Below, piece after piece: positions 41,463-55,200 of a stretch of 64,000 nucleotides of DNA. The notes beneath the pieces were generated by a model, which did not search any database, was not told where the DNA came from, and worked only from the letters and a program-made list of their open reading frames with translations. This stretch comes from Tranzscheliella williamsii (taxonomy: Eukaryota; Basidiomycota; Ustilaginomycetes; Ustilaginales; Ustilaginaceae). Made by a program: the position numbers and the translations under genes. The stretch spans positions 186,001 to 250,000 of the forward strand of contig JALBYF010000009.1 of NCBI GenBank assembly GCA_023212725.1, in the 5' to 3' direction. Every line of letters begins with the position of its first letter. The stretch's first letter is position 1.

Positions 41463-42830
41463 ATGTCGGCTTCGCGGTCGGCGTCGGGGTCTGGGTCGGC
41501 GCAGGGTGAGGACGAGGGGGGTACGAACGGGCGATTGCACAGCGCGGGGGGGTCGGACGGTGGGGAGGGGGAGGGTGGGGTGGAGCGGGCGGATACGGGG
41601 GGGATGACGGTGGAGGAGCTGCGTGGGGAGCTGGAGCGGGCGCGGGATGAGCGGGATGGGTATGAAGCGCAGTACCGGGGGCTGCTGGGCAAGTTGACGA
41701 CGATGCGGGCGACGCTGGGCGACCGGCTGCGGCAGGATGCGGAGGAGCTCGATCGGCGCGAGGCGCAGATCGACGCGCTCACCGCCGAGCTCGACGCGGT
41801 GCAGGCCTCGGTTGCCACGCTGCGCACCGAGCTGGAACGCCGCGACGAGGAGTGTGCGCACCTCACCGCGGCACTCGACGCCGCGCGCGCCACCGCCTCC
41901 CCCGACATCCCCGCTTCCACGGCCCGCCTCGAGCGCGAGCGGGAGCTGCACGACCTGGTAGAACGCCTGAAACTCGACGCCAACTCGTGGCACTCGGCCT
42001 GCCTCGAACAACGCACCCGTACTCAAGACCTCGAAGCCCAGCTGGCCGACGCGCGCGCTGACCGCGACCGCGCGCTCCACTCGGAACGCATCCACGCCGA
42101 ATCAGCCGCCCAGGCCACCGCTGCCGCTGCAGAACTCCAGGCCGTCCTGTCCGAGTTCCAGGCATCCCAGGACTCCGACCTCCAGCGCGCCCTCGGCGAC
42201 TACCGCGACCAGATCGACTCGCTCACCGCCCAGGTCGCCCAGCACCAGGCGCGCGCCGACCAGCTCGCCTCGCGCGCCGACGAAAACGAGGCACTAGCCC
42301 GCCAGGCCACAAGCCTGGCCGGCGAAGTAAAGGAAAAGAATCTGCTGATCGGCAAGCTGCGCCACGAAGCGGTGATCCTGAATGAGCACCTCACCGAGGC
42401 GCTGCGGCGGCTGCGCAACGACCAGTCGGACAGCAACGTCGACAAGCGGCTGGTGACCAACCTGGTGCTCTCCTTCGTCACCACGCCGCGCAACGACAGC
42501 AAGCGCTTCGAGATGCTGAACCTGATCGCCGGTGTCCTTGGCTGGAGCGACGAGGAGCGCGAGACCGCAGGCCTCCAGAAGCCCCACCGTCCCGCCCCGC
42601 CGCGCCACGCACACCCGGACGCTCCCAGCTCGGTCGCCGCCGACGAGAGCTTCAGCAACCTCTTTGTCGAGTTCCTCCTCTCCGAGGCCCAGCGCGGCTC
42701 CACTGACCACCCGCGCACGCCCACCTCCACCCCCGCCTCCCCGCGCCCTTCTACTACCTCCTCCCCCACCCCCGAAGCACGCCCCTCGCCCGGCCGGCTC
42801 GGCTCCTACTTCAGCCTCGGCCGCAAGTGA
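41463..42830 (+). CDS. RUD3: Golgi coiled-coil protein with GRAB domain (Rud3/GMAP-210 type)
   Basis: Intronless, 455 aa from ATG 41463. After a Gly/Ser/Asp-rich start, residues about 45-290 are heptad-like coiled coil (GELERARDERDGYEAQYRGL and on). The C-terminal third has the GRAB signature, LIGKLRHEAVILNEHLTEAL, then KRLVTNLVLSFVTTPRND and FEMLNLIAGVLGWSDEERE. GRAB domains bind Arf1-GTP and place Rud3 on the cis-Golgi, where it works as a vesicle tether. A Pro/Ser tail ends in YFSLGRK. The family call rests on the order coiled coil plus GRAB. Length is close to yeast Rud3. Confidence 0.88.
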   Translation: MSASRSASGSGSAQGEDEGGTNGRLHSAGGSDGGEGEGGVERADTGGMTVEELRGELERARDERDGYEAQYRGLLGKLTTMRATLGDRLRQDAEELDRREAQIDALTAELDAVQASVATLRTELERRDEECAHLTAALDAARATASPDIPASTARLERERELHDLVERLKLDANSWHSACLEQRTRTQDLEAQLADARADRDRALHSERIHAESAAQATAAAAELQAVLSEFQASQDSDLQRALGDYRDQIDSLTAQVAQHQARADQLASRADENEALARQATSLAGEVKEKNLLIGKLRHEAVILNEHLTEALRRLRNDQSDSNVDKRLVTNLVLSFVTTPRNDSKRFEMLNLIAGVLGWSDEERETAGLQKPHRPAPPRHAHPDAPSSVAADESFSNLFVEFLLSEAQRGSTDHPRTPTSTPASPRPSTTSSPTPEARPSPGRLGSYFSLGRK

Positions 42831-42948
42831 CCCGCCGTTCTTCCCCTGTACTTGCGCGCCTCACAAAAATAGAGCCCGCGCCGAGGGCATGCTGGCACAG
42901 CTGGATGTATGTGCATGTATTCGAGTGACAAGGGGAAGGGGGGGGGGG
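42831..42948. other. convergent spacer RUD3/KRR1
   Basis: 118 bp with a 14-15 nt G-dominated run near 42,934-42,948 directly abutting the KRR1 stop codon. Confidence 0.4.
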
Positions 42949-45397
<2,449 letters not shown>

Positions 45398-45635
45398 CCG
45401 CCTATCCATCGCCTCTGCACCTCCAGCTGCCCCGGCTGAGCAATGCTCCCAGTTCGACGGCGCCACGCCGCGCCCGACACGTAGTCTGTCGAGCGTACGC
45501 ACATTGAGAAACAACAGCAGTGACCCGTTCAAGGCAGCTTCTGGTTCGATAGAGTACAAGCAGAGGGTACACAAGCTGCAGAACAAGAAAAGGATATCAT
45601 AGGCCAGAGGCAGACGGGAAGCAGGGCGGAAAGGG
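45398..45635. other. convergent spacer
   Basis: 238 bp of 3' flanks; nothing distinct. Confidence 0.35.
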
Positions 45636-48600
45636 CTAGGCGTACTGCTCCAGGTCGAGCGTCAAACTGCTGCTCGAGTTGACGTCCTGGTCGCGGTAGA
45701 TGCCGACCAGGCTCTGGCTGCGCTCGTAGAGCGATGCCTTGAGCGAGATGACGATGAACTGGAACTGGTCGCTGGCGTGCTGGCGGATGTAGTTGCTGAC
45801 CTTGGCGACATTCTGCGAGTCGAGCGCCGCGTCAACCTCGTCCAGCACAAAGAACGGCGCCGGCTGGAAGCTGTGGATCGCAAACAGCAGCGCGAGCGCC
45901 GCCATCGTCTTTTCGCCCCCCGAGAGCGCCGTTATATCTCGAAAGCGCTTCATGGGCGGCACCACAGAGTACGTGATCCCGCCCAGGTACGGCTCCTCGG
46001 TGTTTTCGATGGACAAGTAGGCAGAGCCTCCCATCGGTGCCGCCTTGGACCGCGACAGATCCTTGTATACCGAGTCGATCTGCGTTGAAATATGGTAAAA
46101 GGCTTTGTTAAACAGATCGCAGCGACGCTTTTTGATACGGTTGAATTCGTCTCTTGCTTCCTTTGCCTGTCGTCGCGATCGGTCAAATTCCCGTTCGGTT
46201 TCGGCCAGCTTGGCCTCGGTGTCGTCCAGCCGCTCAACAGCCTTCATGTTGGGCGACATCTTCTCGATCTCTGCGCTGATCTTGTCAACCCGCATTTGCA
46301 GCTCATTGCCCATCGATGGACCGCCGTCCTCTTTCTCCTCGTCGTCTAGCTCTGAAAAGTCCACCTGGATTCCAAAGTCGGGGGCAAGCATGGGTTTTTG
46401 CGTGTTGTCGTCATCAATGTCCATTGCGACATCGACATCGATCGTCTCTTCGAGACCCACTTTGGCCAGCGAGCCCTTCAAAAGCGGCAGTTCGATCTCT
46501 TCCAAGCGACACCGTCGGTAGATCGAGGCACGTTCAGAGCCAAGCCGTTCGATCTCGTCATTTCGAGCGGCCACCTCCTTAGACAGGCTATCGACCAGCC
46601 GTCCTGCTTTCTGAAGCTCAGACCGCCTTTCTTCGAGCGCCGCCTTCTTTTCTTCGTTTTCGGCTTTCAACTCTGATAAACGTTCTTGCATTTCGCTGAT
46701 CTCTGCCAGCATGCCATCCAGCTCGTCCTGCTTGCCACGTTTCTGGTTCTGCCACGATTGAAGCTTCTGCTCTTCCCGGACGATGGCCTGCCGCAAAGTA
46801 GCAAGGCGTTCCTGGGTGCTCTCGATCTGTTGCTTTTCAAAGTTGGCCTGATGGTTGAGTCGGGCCAGTTGCGATTCGAACTGCAGCCTTGCGTCGCTCT
46901 GACGCTCCATCAATCGCACTTGTCGTTCTTCATATTCGCGAATGTTGTCGACTCCGATTCTGCGGCAAAATGGAGCAAAGATCTGGTCTTCCTCGCGGTG
47001 GACAATCGTCTCCAGAGAGGACATCTGGCGCTGGAGCTTCTCCAGCTCAGATCTAGCGTTTCGCAACTTGGGCTCAATCTCTTTGACCTGCTTGTCAATG
47101 TTCTTCAGTTCTTCCCGGATGCCAGTCAGTCGGGTGTTGACGGCAGACACCTCGTCCTGTGCGGAATGCAAATCAGCTTCCAAACGCGTAATCTTGGCAA
47201 TCATCTCATCGTCGCTGACAAAGGTCCTCTTGTCCTTCTGAAGCTCCTTCAGCTCGGCAAGGCAGTCGTCCCTTTGCCGGGTCAGGCCTTGGACTTCCCG
47301 CTCTTCCCAGCGTTTGCCTGCTGTCTGGCTGGATTGACCGCCGGTGATAAGGCCGCTCTTATGGATGATAGTGCCTTGGAGCGTCACCGCTTTAGCCTCC
47401 ACCTTGCGGTCGTAGACCACGGAGCGTGCAATCTCCATTGTGTCGCAAACGAGCGCGTTACCACAGGCGTGGTGAATTGCGCGCTCGATAGAAGGGTCGT
47501 ATTGAATGACATCGACAGCAAGGCGAGCACCCCTGGCGATGCTTCTCAGTCGATCGTTGATAGGCTTTGCCTGGATCCTGTCTAGCGGCAAAAAGGTGGC
47601 TTGGCCGGCTCGCGTGTTTCGCAGATACTCAATACAGTCAATAGCGGTCTTTTCCTGATCCACAACGATGGCATCCGCGTTGCGTCCAAGCACCGTCGAG
47701 ATGCCCACGTCGTACTTCCTCTGTACTGGCTTGCAAAGGTCGACGACACGGCCGCGGACGCCGGGAAAGATGCGTTGCAGCTTGGACATGGTCTCTTTCA
47801 TAGCCGCCTCTCGCTCCACCTCTTTCAGGTCATTGCCGGCTTGCAGAAGCTTGTTGTAGCAGACCTGAAGGGTATCATTCAGCTTGGTTTCGCGCTGGTT
47901 GATCGCCGTTCGCTGCGCCTGTGTCTTGTTTAATTCGTCTCTACTGGATACTAGCTCTGCGTCGAGTTGTCTACGCTTATCCTCCTGGCCGGCTTGTCGT
48001 TCTGCGAGGGATGATTCTTCACCACGTAACTTGTCCTTTTGCTTGGCGAACTGCTCCAACTTTTCCTGGAAGCCCTTCAGGCTATCGGACTTGATCCTGG
48101 CTTCTCGCTTGAAACCATCGAGCTCTTGTCGCTCGGATACAGCATTGAGATTGGCCTGTGCTTTCAAGTTGTGATACTCGGCGAGGTCTGCTTCGCTCAG
48201 AGTGAGACCGGCTGATTCGAGAGCGATCCGCTGCTCCTCGGCTGCTCTGTCTGCGGCACGTTGGACGGTCTGTCGATCGTTTTCAAGCTTGTCAAGGTTG
48301 GCCTGTTGCTTTTCAAGGTCTCGGGCGACTTGCTCCGACATGCGAGCACCGTTTTCGAGCTTTTTCTGCGAGATGGCCATCTTCTCCTGATAGGCATCGA
48401 GCGTAGGACGTAGATCCTCGACATCGCGCTGCTTGTACTTGATCGACTTTTCGGCCTTGATGATTTCCGTCTGGGTCTGCCCCTGTTCTCTTCTGGCCTT
48501 GTTGACGGCATCCTCAGCCTTCTTGTGCTCGAGCTTGAGCGGGCGAATGTTCTTGTTTTGTTCCTTGACAAACTCGGTGTTGAGTGCAATGTCCTGATCG

Positions 48601-49364
48601 ATATGAAAGAGGCGCCAAAGAATCTGGTTGAGGATGTGTTCGATGCGCTCTTCCTGGAGACGCTCAAACTTTTCAGCTTCGCTCTTCTGTTCTCGAAACT
48701 GCTTCAGCTCGGAGTTGATACCGCGACGCTTGTTGAAGTTGAAGGTAGAGTTGTCGACGGCCCTCTCTTGAGCCTGTTTAGCACGTTCATACTCGTCTTT
48801 CATCTCTAGCGAGCCGCTGATCTGGTCGACGAGACGACTGAGCTCCTTGGAGCCCTGAGAGGCAACCGCCTCGACGTCGCCCTGGAAGACCAAAAAGTTC
48901 TTTGCCTTGACGAGGATGTTGAACTGTTCCAGCTTGGCATTGTACTGGGAGTGCTGGATGACCCTTGCATTGTACCTATATTCGCTGGAGCCGGTAGCGG
49001 TAATGGTGCGCTGGAACCTATGCTCGTGGCCTTTGCTGTCCTCGTAGATAGCACTGACGCTGGCCTTTTTCGCCGTTCCTTCGCCCTCGTCGTCGTCGTC
49101 GGTATCGGTGTCGGAGGTGGGGCGTTGTTCGGGGTCATTCTGGCCGGCACGGCGCATCTTCCTGCCCCTGAAGATCAGGTCTTTGAGCTGACTGGAGCGG
49201 AGCTGTGCAGATCGAACGCCGAGAACGAAGGAGATGGCGTCCATCAGATTGGACTTGCCACTTCCATTGGGACCGATGACCGCAGTAAAGGCATGGAAGG
49301 GACCCACCACCTGCTGGCCACGGTACGATTTGAAGTTTTCGATCTCGAGGCGTCGGAGCGGCAT
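45636..49364 (-). CDS. SMC1: cohesin subunit Smc1
   Basis: Intronless, 1242 aa from ATG 49364; the frame extends upstream but MPLRRLEIENFKSYRGQQVV is the standard start. Walker A is GPNGSGKSN (about 31-39), followed by LGVRSAQLRSSQLKDLIFRG, which identifies the Smc1 class. Two long coiled coils flank the hinge (about 535-680) with FPGVRGRVVDLCKP and VLGRNADAIVVD. The C-terminal head has the ABC signature LSGGEKTMAALALLFAI and Walker B PFFVLDEVDAALD. The end, SKAAPMGGSAYLSIE followed by PYLGGITY, is also Smc1-like. Role: ring-forming ATPase holding sister chromatids and folding chromatin together with Smc3 and the kleisin. Confidence 0.97.
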   Translation of the reverse strand: MPLRRLEIENFKSYRGQQVVGPFHAFTAVIGPNGSGKSNLMDAISFVLGVRSAQLRSSQLKDLIFRGRKMRRAGQNDPEQRPTSDTDTDDDDEGEGTAKKASVSAIYEDSKGHEHRFQRTITATGSSEYRYNARVIQHSQYNAKLEQFNILVKAKNFLVFQGDVEAVASQGSKELSRLVDQISGSLEMKDEYERAKQAQERAVDNSTFNFNKRRGINSELKQFREQKSEAEKFERLQEERIEHILNQILWRLFHIDQDIALNTEFVKEQNKNIRPLKLEHKKAEDAVNKARREQGQTQTEIIKAEKSIKYKQRDVEDLRPTLDAYQEKMAISQKKLENGARMSEQVARDLEKQQANLDKLENDRQTVQRAADRAAEEQRIALESAGLTLSEADLAEYHNLKAQANLNAVSERQELDGFKREARIKSDSLKGFQEKLEQFAKQKDKLRGEESSLAERQAGQEDKRRQLDAELVSSRDELNKTQAQRTAINQRETKLNDTLQVCYNKLLQAGNDLKEVEREAAMKETMSKLQRIFPGVRGRVVDLCKPVQRKYDVGISTVLGRNADAIVVDQEKTAIDCIEYLRNTRAGQATFLPLDRIQAKPINDRLRSIARGARLAVDVIQYDPSIERAIHHACGNALVCDTMEIARSVVYDRKVEAKAVTLQGTIIHKSGLITGGQSSQTAGKRWEEREVQGLTRQRDDCLAELKELQKDKRTFVSDDEMIAKITRLEADLHSAQDEVSAVNTRLTGIREELKNIDKQVKEIEPKLRNARSELEKLQRQMSSLETIVHREEDQIFAPFCRRIGVDNIREYEERQVRLMERQSDARLQFESQLARLNHQANFEKQQIESTQERLATLRQAIVREEQKLQSWQNQKRGKQDELDGMLAEISEMQERLSELKAENEEKKAALEERRSELQKAGRLVDSLSKEVAARNDEIERLGSERASIYRRCRLEEIELPLLKGSLAKVGLEETIDVDVAMDIDDDNTQKPMLAPDFGIQVDFSELDDEEKEDGGPSMGNELQMRVDKISAEIEKMSPNMKAVERLDDTEAKLAETEREFDRSRRQAKEARDEFNRIKKRRCDLFNKAFYHISTQIDSVYKDLSRSKAAPMGGSAYLSIENTEEPYLGGITYSVVPPMKRFRDITALSGGEKTMAALALLFAIHSFQPAPFFVLDEVDAALDSQNVAKVSNYIRQHASDQFQFIVISLKASLYERSQSLVGIYRDQDVNSSSSLTLDLEQYA

Positions 49365-50051
49365 GGCGCAGATGTCTCGGTAGGGCGAGTGCCCTCGCAG
49401 GAGTAGAGGCGGAGTCTCACTCACGAAGGAGAGTGTTGGACGCTGGAGCGATGGAAAGGATGAGGTGATGCGAGGGGAGGCGACGAGGTGGCGACGAGGT
49501 AGCTGGCAAAGGCGCAGCAGATTATTAGCTAGCAGACATGCAGCTCGCGTCGCTTGACCACGAAAATCACTTTCTATACGTACTAACACGCACCGAGTAG
49601 CAGATAACTACATCTGCTCTATGCTTGCCATGCTTACCAACTTGATGCTGAATTGTGTATGCTGCGTATGCTGCGCGACGCGACTCTTTCATCAACGCGT
49701 CGGGCGGAAGTGTGCGTCTGCAACGCGCGCGCGTATCGCTCTGCTCCTACTCACCCGCACGAGCCTCTTTGCGCGAAGAAGTACGCAAGCACATGTGAAA
49801 TCGAATTGAGAATCGCGATATCGATCCTGAATCCAAATTCACCGCCTCCACCGAATGCACGCCATCGCTACTCTTCTTGTTTAGTATCACAGCTTTGCGC
49901 GCTGCTACTGTGACTTGATCGCGCAGAGGGCCAGCACTGCCTCGGATTAGCATCTCGCTGCGCGTATTCAGGCGACTTGGAGCGTGTTCGCAGAGTATGG
50001 GCTTTGGGACGTGGCTCAGCGCAGGCGTGCACCACAGCGAGGCTGCAGACC
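49365..50051. other. divergent promoter SMC1 / ING protein
   Basis: 687 bp. Carries a perfect MCB box at 49695-49700 and an ACGCGCGCGCG run just after it. Otherwise nothing. Confidence 0.5.
49695..49700. promoter_or_regulatory. candidate MCB (MluI cell-cycle box) for SMC1
   Basis: ACGCGT, the palindromic core bound by MBF-type factors, about 330 bases before the SMC1 ATG, with further ACGCG at 49722-49726. Cohesin genes are G1/S targets in yeasts. Function here is inference. Confidence 0.35.
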
Positions 50052-51872
50052 ATGCCGTCCTCGGCCTCCTCCTCGCCACCCAAGCCGCCAGCACGAGCAC
50101 AAAAGCGCAAGGCAGCAGCAGCAGCCTCGGCGCACATACTCGAAGCGAGCCACCTCAGCTCTGGTCGCAGGACCAGGGCGAGAAGCACGTCCGTCGCCAC
50201 CTGGACAGACGCGTCTGACCGATCCTCCCAGACATTCCCCGTCAAACCAAGCGCGTCACGCCGCAGACAGAGCCGCCAGCTCCGGGCCTTTGCCATCGCC
50301 GAAGAGGCGAACGAAGCCACGCCGCTCGCCGAAGAGCAAGGCGTGGAAGGCGAGGCGCGAAAAACCTACCTCGACCAAGATGCTCAAGGCGAGCAGGCTG
50401 CCGGTCCTGACATTCTCGCGCACCGTCTGGATGTAGCCGAGTCAGTCAGCCTTGCTGCCACCCCCAGCCGGCGTTCCCGACGTTCAGCGCTGCCCGCGGC
50501 TTCTCCCACCGATCTATCCTCCAAAGCCGCCATAGACGTTGCGCAGGAGGACCAGACTCCGTCAATACGCAGGAGAAACGCGAGTGGCAAACGAAATGTA
50601 AGGCTAGAGTCGCTCTCGTCAGACGAGCAAGAGGAGCAAGCAGCGATCCACGCCTTGTCCGAGGCCCTGGAAGCTCAAGGCGCGCCGGATGCAGACTCGC
50701 GCCAGCCCTCGCCAGCACGCTTTCGAGAGCCCGCAGACGGGTCCGAGGAGGCGTTGTCAGAAGAGGCCAAGCAGCGGCTGGCCCTCGAGAGCGAGCAAGA
50801 GGAGATGCGCGCGAGGTGGATGGACGAGTACTTTGACATTCTGGAGCAGCTGCCGCTCGAAGTCCACCGCACCTTTGCGCTGATGCGCGAATTGGAAGGT
50901 CAGATGCAGAGCCGGTTCAGCAGTATCATCCAGCACATGGTCACCTACCGCGATGCGCGGCTCGAGCTCCAGAAGTGGATCGATGCCAGGGCGGCTCAGT
51001 CCGGCAGCGGGCCAGGCACGGGGCAGGAGGGCAAGGGCGGCCCGAGCGGCTTGGCAGCATGGGGGGCGAGCGAGGACGAGGCCGAGACTCAGCTCGGCGG
51101 GTCGCTGCCGGGCTCTCCCGCTGGCGCCACCGAGGGGGAGGCGTCGGGGATGGATGCGCGGCGCGGCACTCGGGGCGTCGAGGCAAGCCAGCTGCTGGAC
51201 GACGAGGCGCGGCGCGATGTGCTACGGGCCGTGTCGCACGCTGCGGACGAGGCAATCAGGGCAGCCGAGGAGAAGATGGGCCTGGCAGTGACGGCGTACG
51301 ACTGGATCGACCGGCACGTCCGGCGCGTGGATGGCGACATTGCCGAGATGGAGTCGAGCCTGCTGCTCGGCCTGCGCAGCGGGACGCAGGAGTCGCGCGG
51401 CCTCCGCGAAGCGCTCGGCCTTGTCGACGCGCGCGTCGACGAGCCACCGGACATCCCCGCCGTGGCGCACGGCCAGAGTGCGCGCACCCCCCCGCCGACC
51501 GTCAGTGTCAGTGCCGCAGAGCAGCCAGCGCCGACCGAGGCGCCCTCGCCCTCGCCCCCGCCCACCCGCCGGCGCCATCCCCGTCGCAACCCCATCCCGC
51601 CCCCCATACCCACGAGCGGCATGCCCATCGACCCCGCCGAACCCACATACTGCTACTGCCACCAGGTCTCGTTCGACGAAATGGTCGCCTGCGACAACGA
51701 CAACTGCCCCATCGAGTGGTTCCACTACGCCTGCGTCGGCCTCCACTCCCCGCCCAAGGGCAGCTGGTTCTGTCGCTTCTGCGCACCTCCCGCCTGGAAA
51801 CACCCCGGCAGTGCCATCCCGCCCCCCGCAAACAAGCCCCCGCCTTCCAAAAAGCGCCGCCCCAAAGGCTAG
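50052..51872 (+). CDS. ING-family PHD-finger protein
   Basis: Intronless, 606 aa from ATG 50052. The ING N-terminal helical region starts near residue 255 ([20 protein letters not shown], then [19 protein letters not shown]). A long polar insert follows. The C-terminal PHD finger (from about 532) reads [20 protein letters not shown], then [13 protein letters not shown] and KGSWFCRFC: the C4-H-C3 ligands and the Tyr, Met and Trp of the H3K4me3 cage are present. Yeast relatives are Pho23, Yng1 and Yng2, which guide Rpd3 deacetylase or NuA3/NuA4 acetyltransferases. The 250-residue basic/acidic N-terminal extension is longer than in those; which complex it joins cannot be read from the sequence. 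Confidence 0.9.
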   Translation: MPSSASSSPPKPPARAQKRKAAAAASAHILEASHLSSGRRTRARSTSVATWTDASDRSSQTFPVKPSASRRRQSRQLRAFAIAEEANEATPLAEEQGVEGEARKTYLDQDAQGEQAAGPDILAHRLDVAESVSLAATPSRRSRRSALPAASPTDLSSKAAIDVAQEDQTPSIRRRNASGKRNVRLESLSSDEQEEQAAIHALSEALEAQGAPDADSRQPSPARFREPADGSEEALSEEAKQRLALESEQEEMRARWMDEYFDILEQLPLEVHRTFALMRELEGQMQSRFSSIIQHMVTYRDARLELQKWIDARAAQSGSGPGTGQEGKGGPSGLAAWGASEDEAETQLGGSLPGSPAGATEGEASGMDARRGTRGVEASQLLDDEARRDVLRAVSHAADEAIRAAEEKMGLAVTAYDWIDRHVRRVDGDIAEMESSLLLGLRSGTQESRGLREALGLVDARVDEPPDIPAVAHGQSARTPPPTVSVSAAEQPAPTEAPSPSPPPTRRRHPRRNPIPPPIPTSGMPIDPAEPTYCYCHQVSFDEMVACDNDNCPIEWFHYACVGLHSPPKGSWFCRFCAPPAWKHPGSAIPPPANKPPPSKKRRPKG

Positions 51873-52211
51873 CCCCACCCCCCTCGACACAGACTTCCCA
51901 CCCGCGCATGTACTTGTACCACTCGCTCGCCTGTAAACCGTGTATACATAGCCACTTTCACCATCCAGAGCCGTAAAGAGCGCCGCCCTGCTGCACCGCC
52001 TCTTCGCCACAGCCAGTCGTAGACCATGGATGACGGTAGAGATACTTCTAATGAGGGCAGAGGGCGGAAAGCGGAGAGCGGATGCGTTATGCTGCGTGTG
52101 TGTAATAATGCATGGGCAAAAGGCGAGGATACAGGTAATCTACAGGCGAGGGGAAGATAGGTAGCCGGCATGGGCCGTGGGAAGCGATGCGGGGGATGCG
52201 GTGGGAGCTGT
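51873..52211. other. convergent spacer ING/TPS2
   Basis: 339 bp of 3' flanking sequence; nothing recognised. Confidence 0.35.
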
Positions 52212-55200
52212 TTAATCCGACTCGGTGCGTGGCTGCTCGGACGGCGGGTCGTCCTTTGCATCGCTGATGCCGGCCATCTCGGCGAGGCTGTCGATGATGC
52301 GCTCGCAGCTGTCGACATGCCACTCGGCGAGCGTTTTACGGTTGTTGGGTCCGACCACTGTCGAGTAGATGCCAGACCGGGTAAGGTTGAGCTTCTTGGG
52401 GCTACCGATAGGCGTGTTGGGCTTGAGCGGCGTGGGAGGCGAAATGAGGAGCCTCTGGTTTTTGGGCAGATCCCTATGAGGCATACCGAGCTCGATGTTG
52501 GAAGGCGACTCGGCCCCACCGCTGCCGAGCGATTTGGCTTGTTGGCCGCTGTCGTTCTTTGCCACTTTGGCCTGCCCAGCAGCGTTCCGGGCTTCCAGCT
52601 CGGGACTAGAGGGGACCAGATTGAAAAGCGTCCGGAACATGTCTTCGTCCGTCTTGTCGTCTCCGGCACAAAAGACGAAATCCGCATCCGGGTGGTCAAA
52701 CAAGATGCGCTTTACAATCTCGCCCTTGTTGATGGCAATCGGGCGCACCTCGAGATTCTTCTTTCCCACCAGCACTTCAATGGCAAGCTTGTTTTGCGAA
52801 GTCAGATTCTCCAGATGCGCCTGGCACTCTTTGGCCTGGAACGAACCGAAATCCGGATCGGCGCCCCGGTAGTGCCAAGTTACAGCGCTCTTTTTCAGCT
52901 CGATAAAGCTGCCCGCCGTTCGCTCGGTGTAGTATTCAAAGACGCTGCGAATGTCCTTCATCCAGCTCATGTCGAGATGCTCGGTCAGATTGCGATACTC
53001 CTCCTCTCCAGGCTCCTTGACGAATCCGCCGTGCTCTGCCGAGAATCCGATGTTTTTAAAGTGGCCTAGATGCTTGCCAAGGAAGCTGGCATCTCTGCCA
53101 GAGATAAGATAGATAATGTTGCGCTCGTCTTTGGCAAGAGTCTCGAACGACTTCAAAAGCCGCTCGGACGGAATGGCAAGCTCGGGTTGCTTGACAATAG
53201 GCGTCAGTGTTCCGTCGTAGTCCAGCATCAGCAGTCGCTTCTTAGACTTGTGGAATTTCTCCACCATCTCGGCACGGTCCAGAGGAGGTGTCAGATGGGC
53301 AGAGTGCTCGGAATGGAGCCTGGCCAGCAGCTGTTTGACAAGGCCAGCGGCCCAGGTGTGCGAGGTGTGCATAACCACCTGGTGGTACAGCTGGTCGTGC
53401 CTCGCACGCTTTTGATCTTCGGTAAGTCGCAGCGCGTAGTCGATCGCCTTGGCCACTCCAAAGATGTTCCAAGGGTTGACCTGGATGGCCGACCGCATGC
53501 GGCCGGCGGTGCCGGTGAATTCACTGAGAATCAGTGGACTCTTGTTGAAGCGATCCTGACAGATAATATACTCCATCGAGGTGGTGTTCATACCGTCACG
53601 AACAGAGGTGATAAGCGCGAGATCGGCAACGGAGAGCAGCGCAAAGTATTCGTCCCGGTCGATGATCTGATGATAATGATGTACTGGCGTAAAGCTCAAG
53701 GAGCCAAACTCTCCGTTCATGTGGGAAACCAGTTCAGACACTTGTCTTTCCAGTTTGGGAGAATCGTTGAGGGCAGGGGCAGTGACCTGGATGAGCACCA
53801 CCTTGTTGCGCCATTCTGGATATTCTGCCAAGAATTTGTGGAATGCCTGCAACTTTTGAACAACTCCGCGAACAACGTCGAGTTTGTCTCTACCCACCAG
53901 AATCTTTTTGCCTTTGTACATTTCGCGGATCGCCTCAATCTTGGGAAGGACTCCCTGAGAGGAGCTGTCTTTGGCGATCTTGGCTGCGTCAATGCCTATC
54001 GGATTGTAGGTAATGTGGGTGACATGACCTGTCGACGACTCGAGCGCGTTAGAGGAAGCCTCATATCCACATACTCGAACGCAGGAGGACAAAAAGTGTC
54101 GCGAGTAAGAAAAGGCCTGGAAGCAGGCAAGATCGGCGCCGAGCATGCCCTCCAGAATCTCCATGCGCTTTGGCAGGCATCGGAAAACCTCGCTACTGGG
54201 GAAAGGAGAATGAACAAATAGTCCGATCGTAGCGTCGGGCACGAGTTTGCGAAGCATAAGAGGGACGAGAAGCAAATGGTAGTCATGGACCCAGACCAGA
54301 TCGCCCGGCTTGTACTCCTGCGCGATTTTCTTGGCAAAGGCCTCGTTGGCAGCGTAGTATGCGTCCCAGCTGTACTCTTCCCAAGCGTAACGTTCGGTGC
54401 TGGCGTCTTGCCACAAAAGGTAGTGGAAGAGAGGCCACAAGGTGGCTTTGCAGTACCCTTCATAGTGTCCATGCGCCACGTTGTAATCGAGCCATACGGG
54501 AACATATTTGATGCCGTTCTCGTACTCGGTTGTCGTGGTTGTGGCGGTCACCCGGCCCGATGCTCGGCTCTGTGGACGAGCGCCATCGTCGGCATTGACT
54601 GGATCTGCGCCGTTCATGATCGGGACGGGAATTTTACCAATAGGAGGCTGATTCGACTCTGGGTCGATGGGAGCGCCAGCGACCGGAGCGTCTTGAGTGA
54701 CCCAACTGCTGGCCTGATCGAGAGCGGCAAGAACCTCTTCGATCTGGCGCTTCTCCACATCCGTCGTTTCAGAGGCGTCGGCGCGAGTGTCATTGCGGGC
54801 CTGGGCGGCGAACTTGACGTCGCCCGGCCAGCCGATGAAGGTCTGTCGATGGGTGCTGCAAAGGCTTCGAATACCACTGTTAAGCGCCGTGTGGCCCCGA
54901 CGTGGTTTTAACACCCACTGCGGGGCAGCGGGAGCCGGGGGCGGTGTATCGGGATAGGGGCTATTCGCGTCGCTGACACCACCCCACTGTTTCCATGGTT
55001 CATGATTGACGCCGCTGAAGCTGCCGCGACTTGCCACGGACCAGGTGGAACCGCGTCGGGAATTGATCGGAGTAAAGCGATCCTCTTCGGATAGCTCACT
55101 GGTATCATCTACCACCTCTGTCATCATCCATGCCCTTCTTCCCGCCTTGCGTTTGGCTCTTTCCTGATTCTCGCGCAGACGCGCTTCAAAGTCCTGATGT

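Noticed and set aside
46686..47585. 299-codon plus-strand open frame
   Set aside because: Antisense to the SMC1 coiled coil; Leu/Phe-rich as expected from reversed Glu/Lys codons.
53070..54221. 383-codon plus-strand open frame
   Set aside because: Antisense to the glycosyltransferase and phosphatase core of TPS2.
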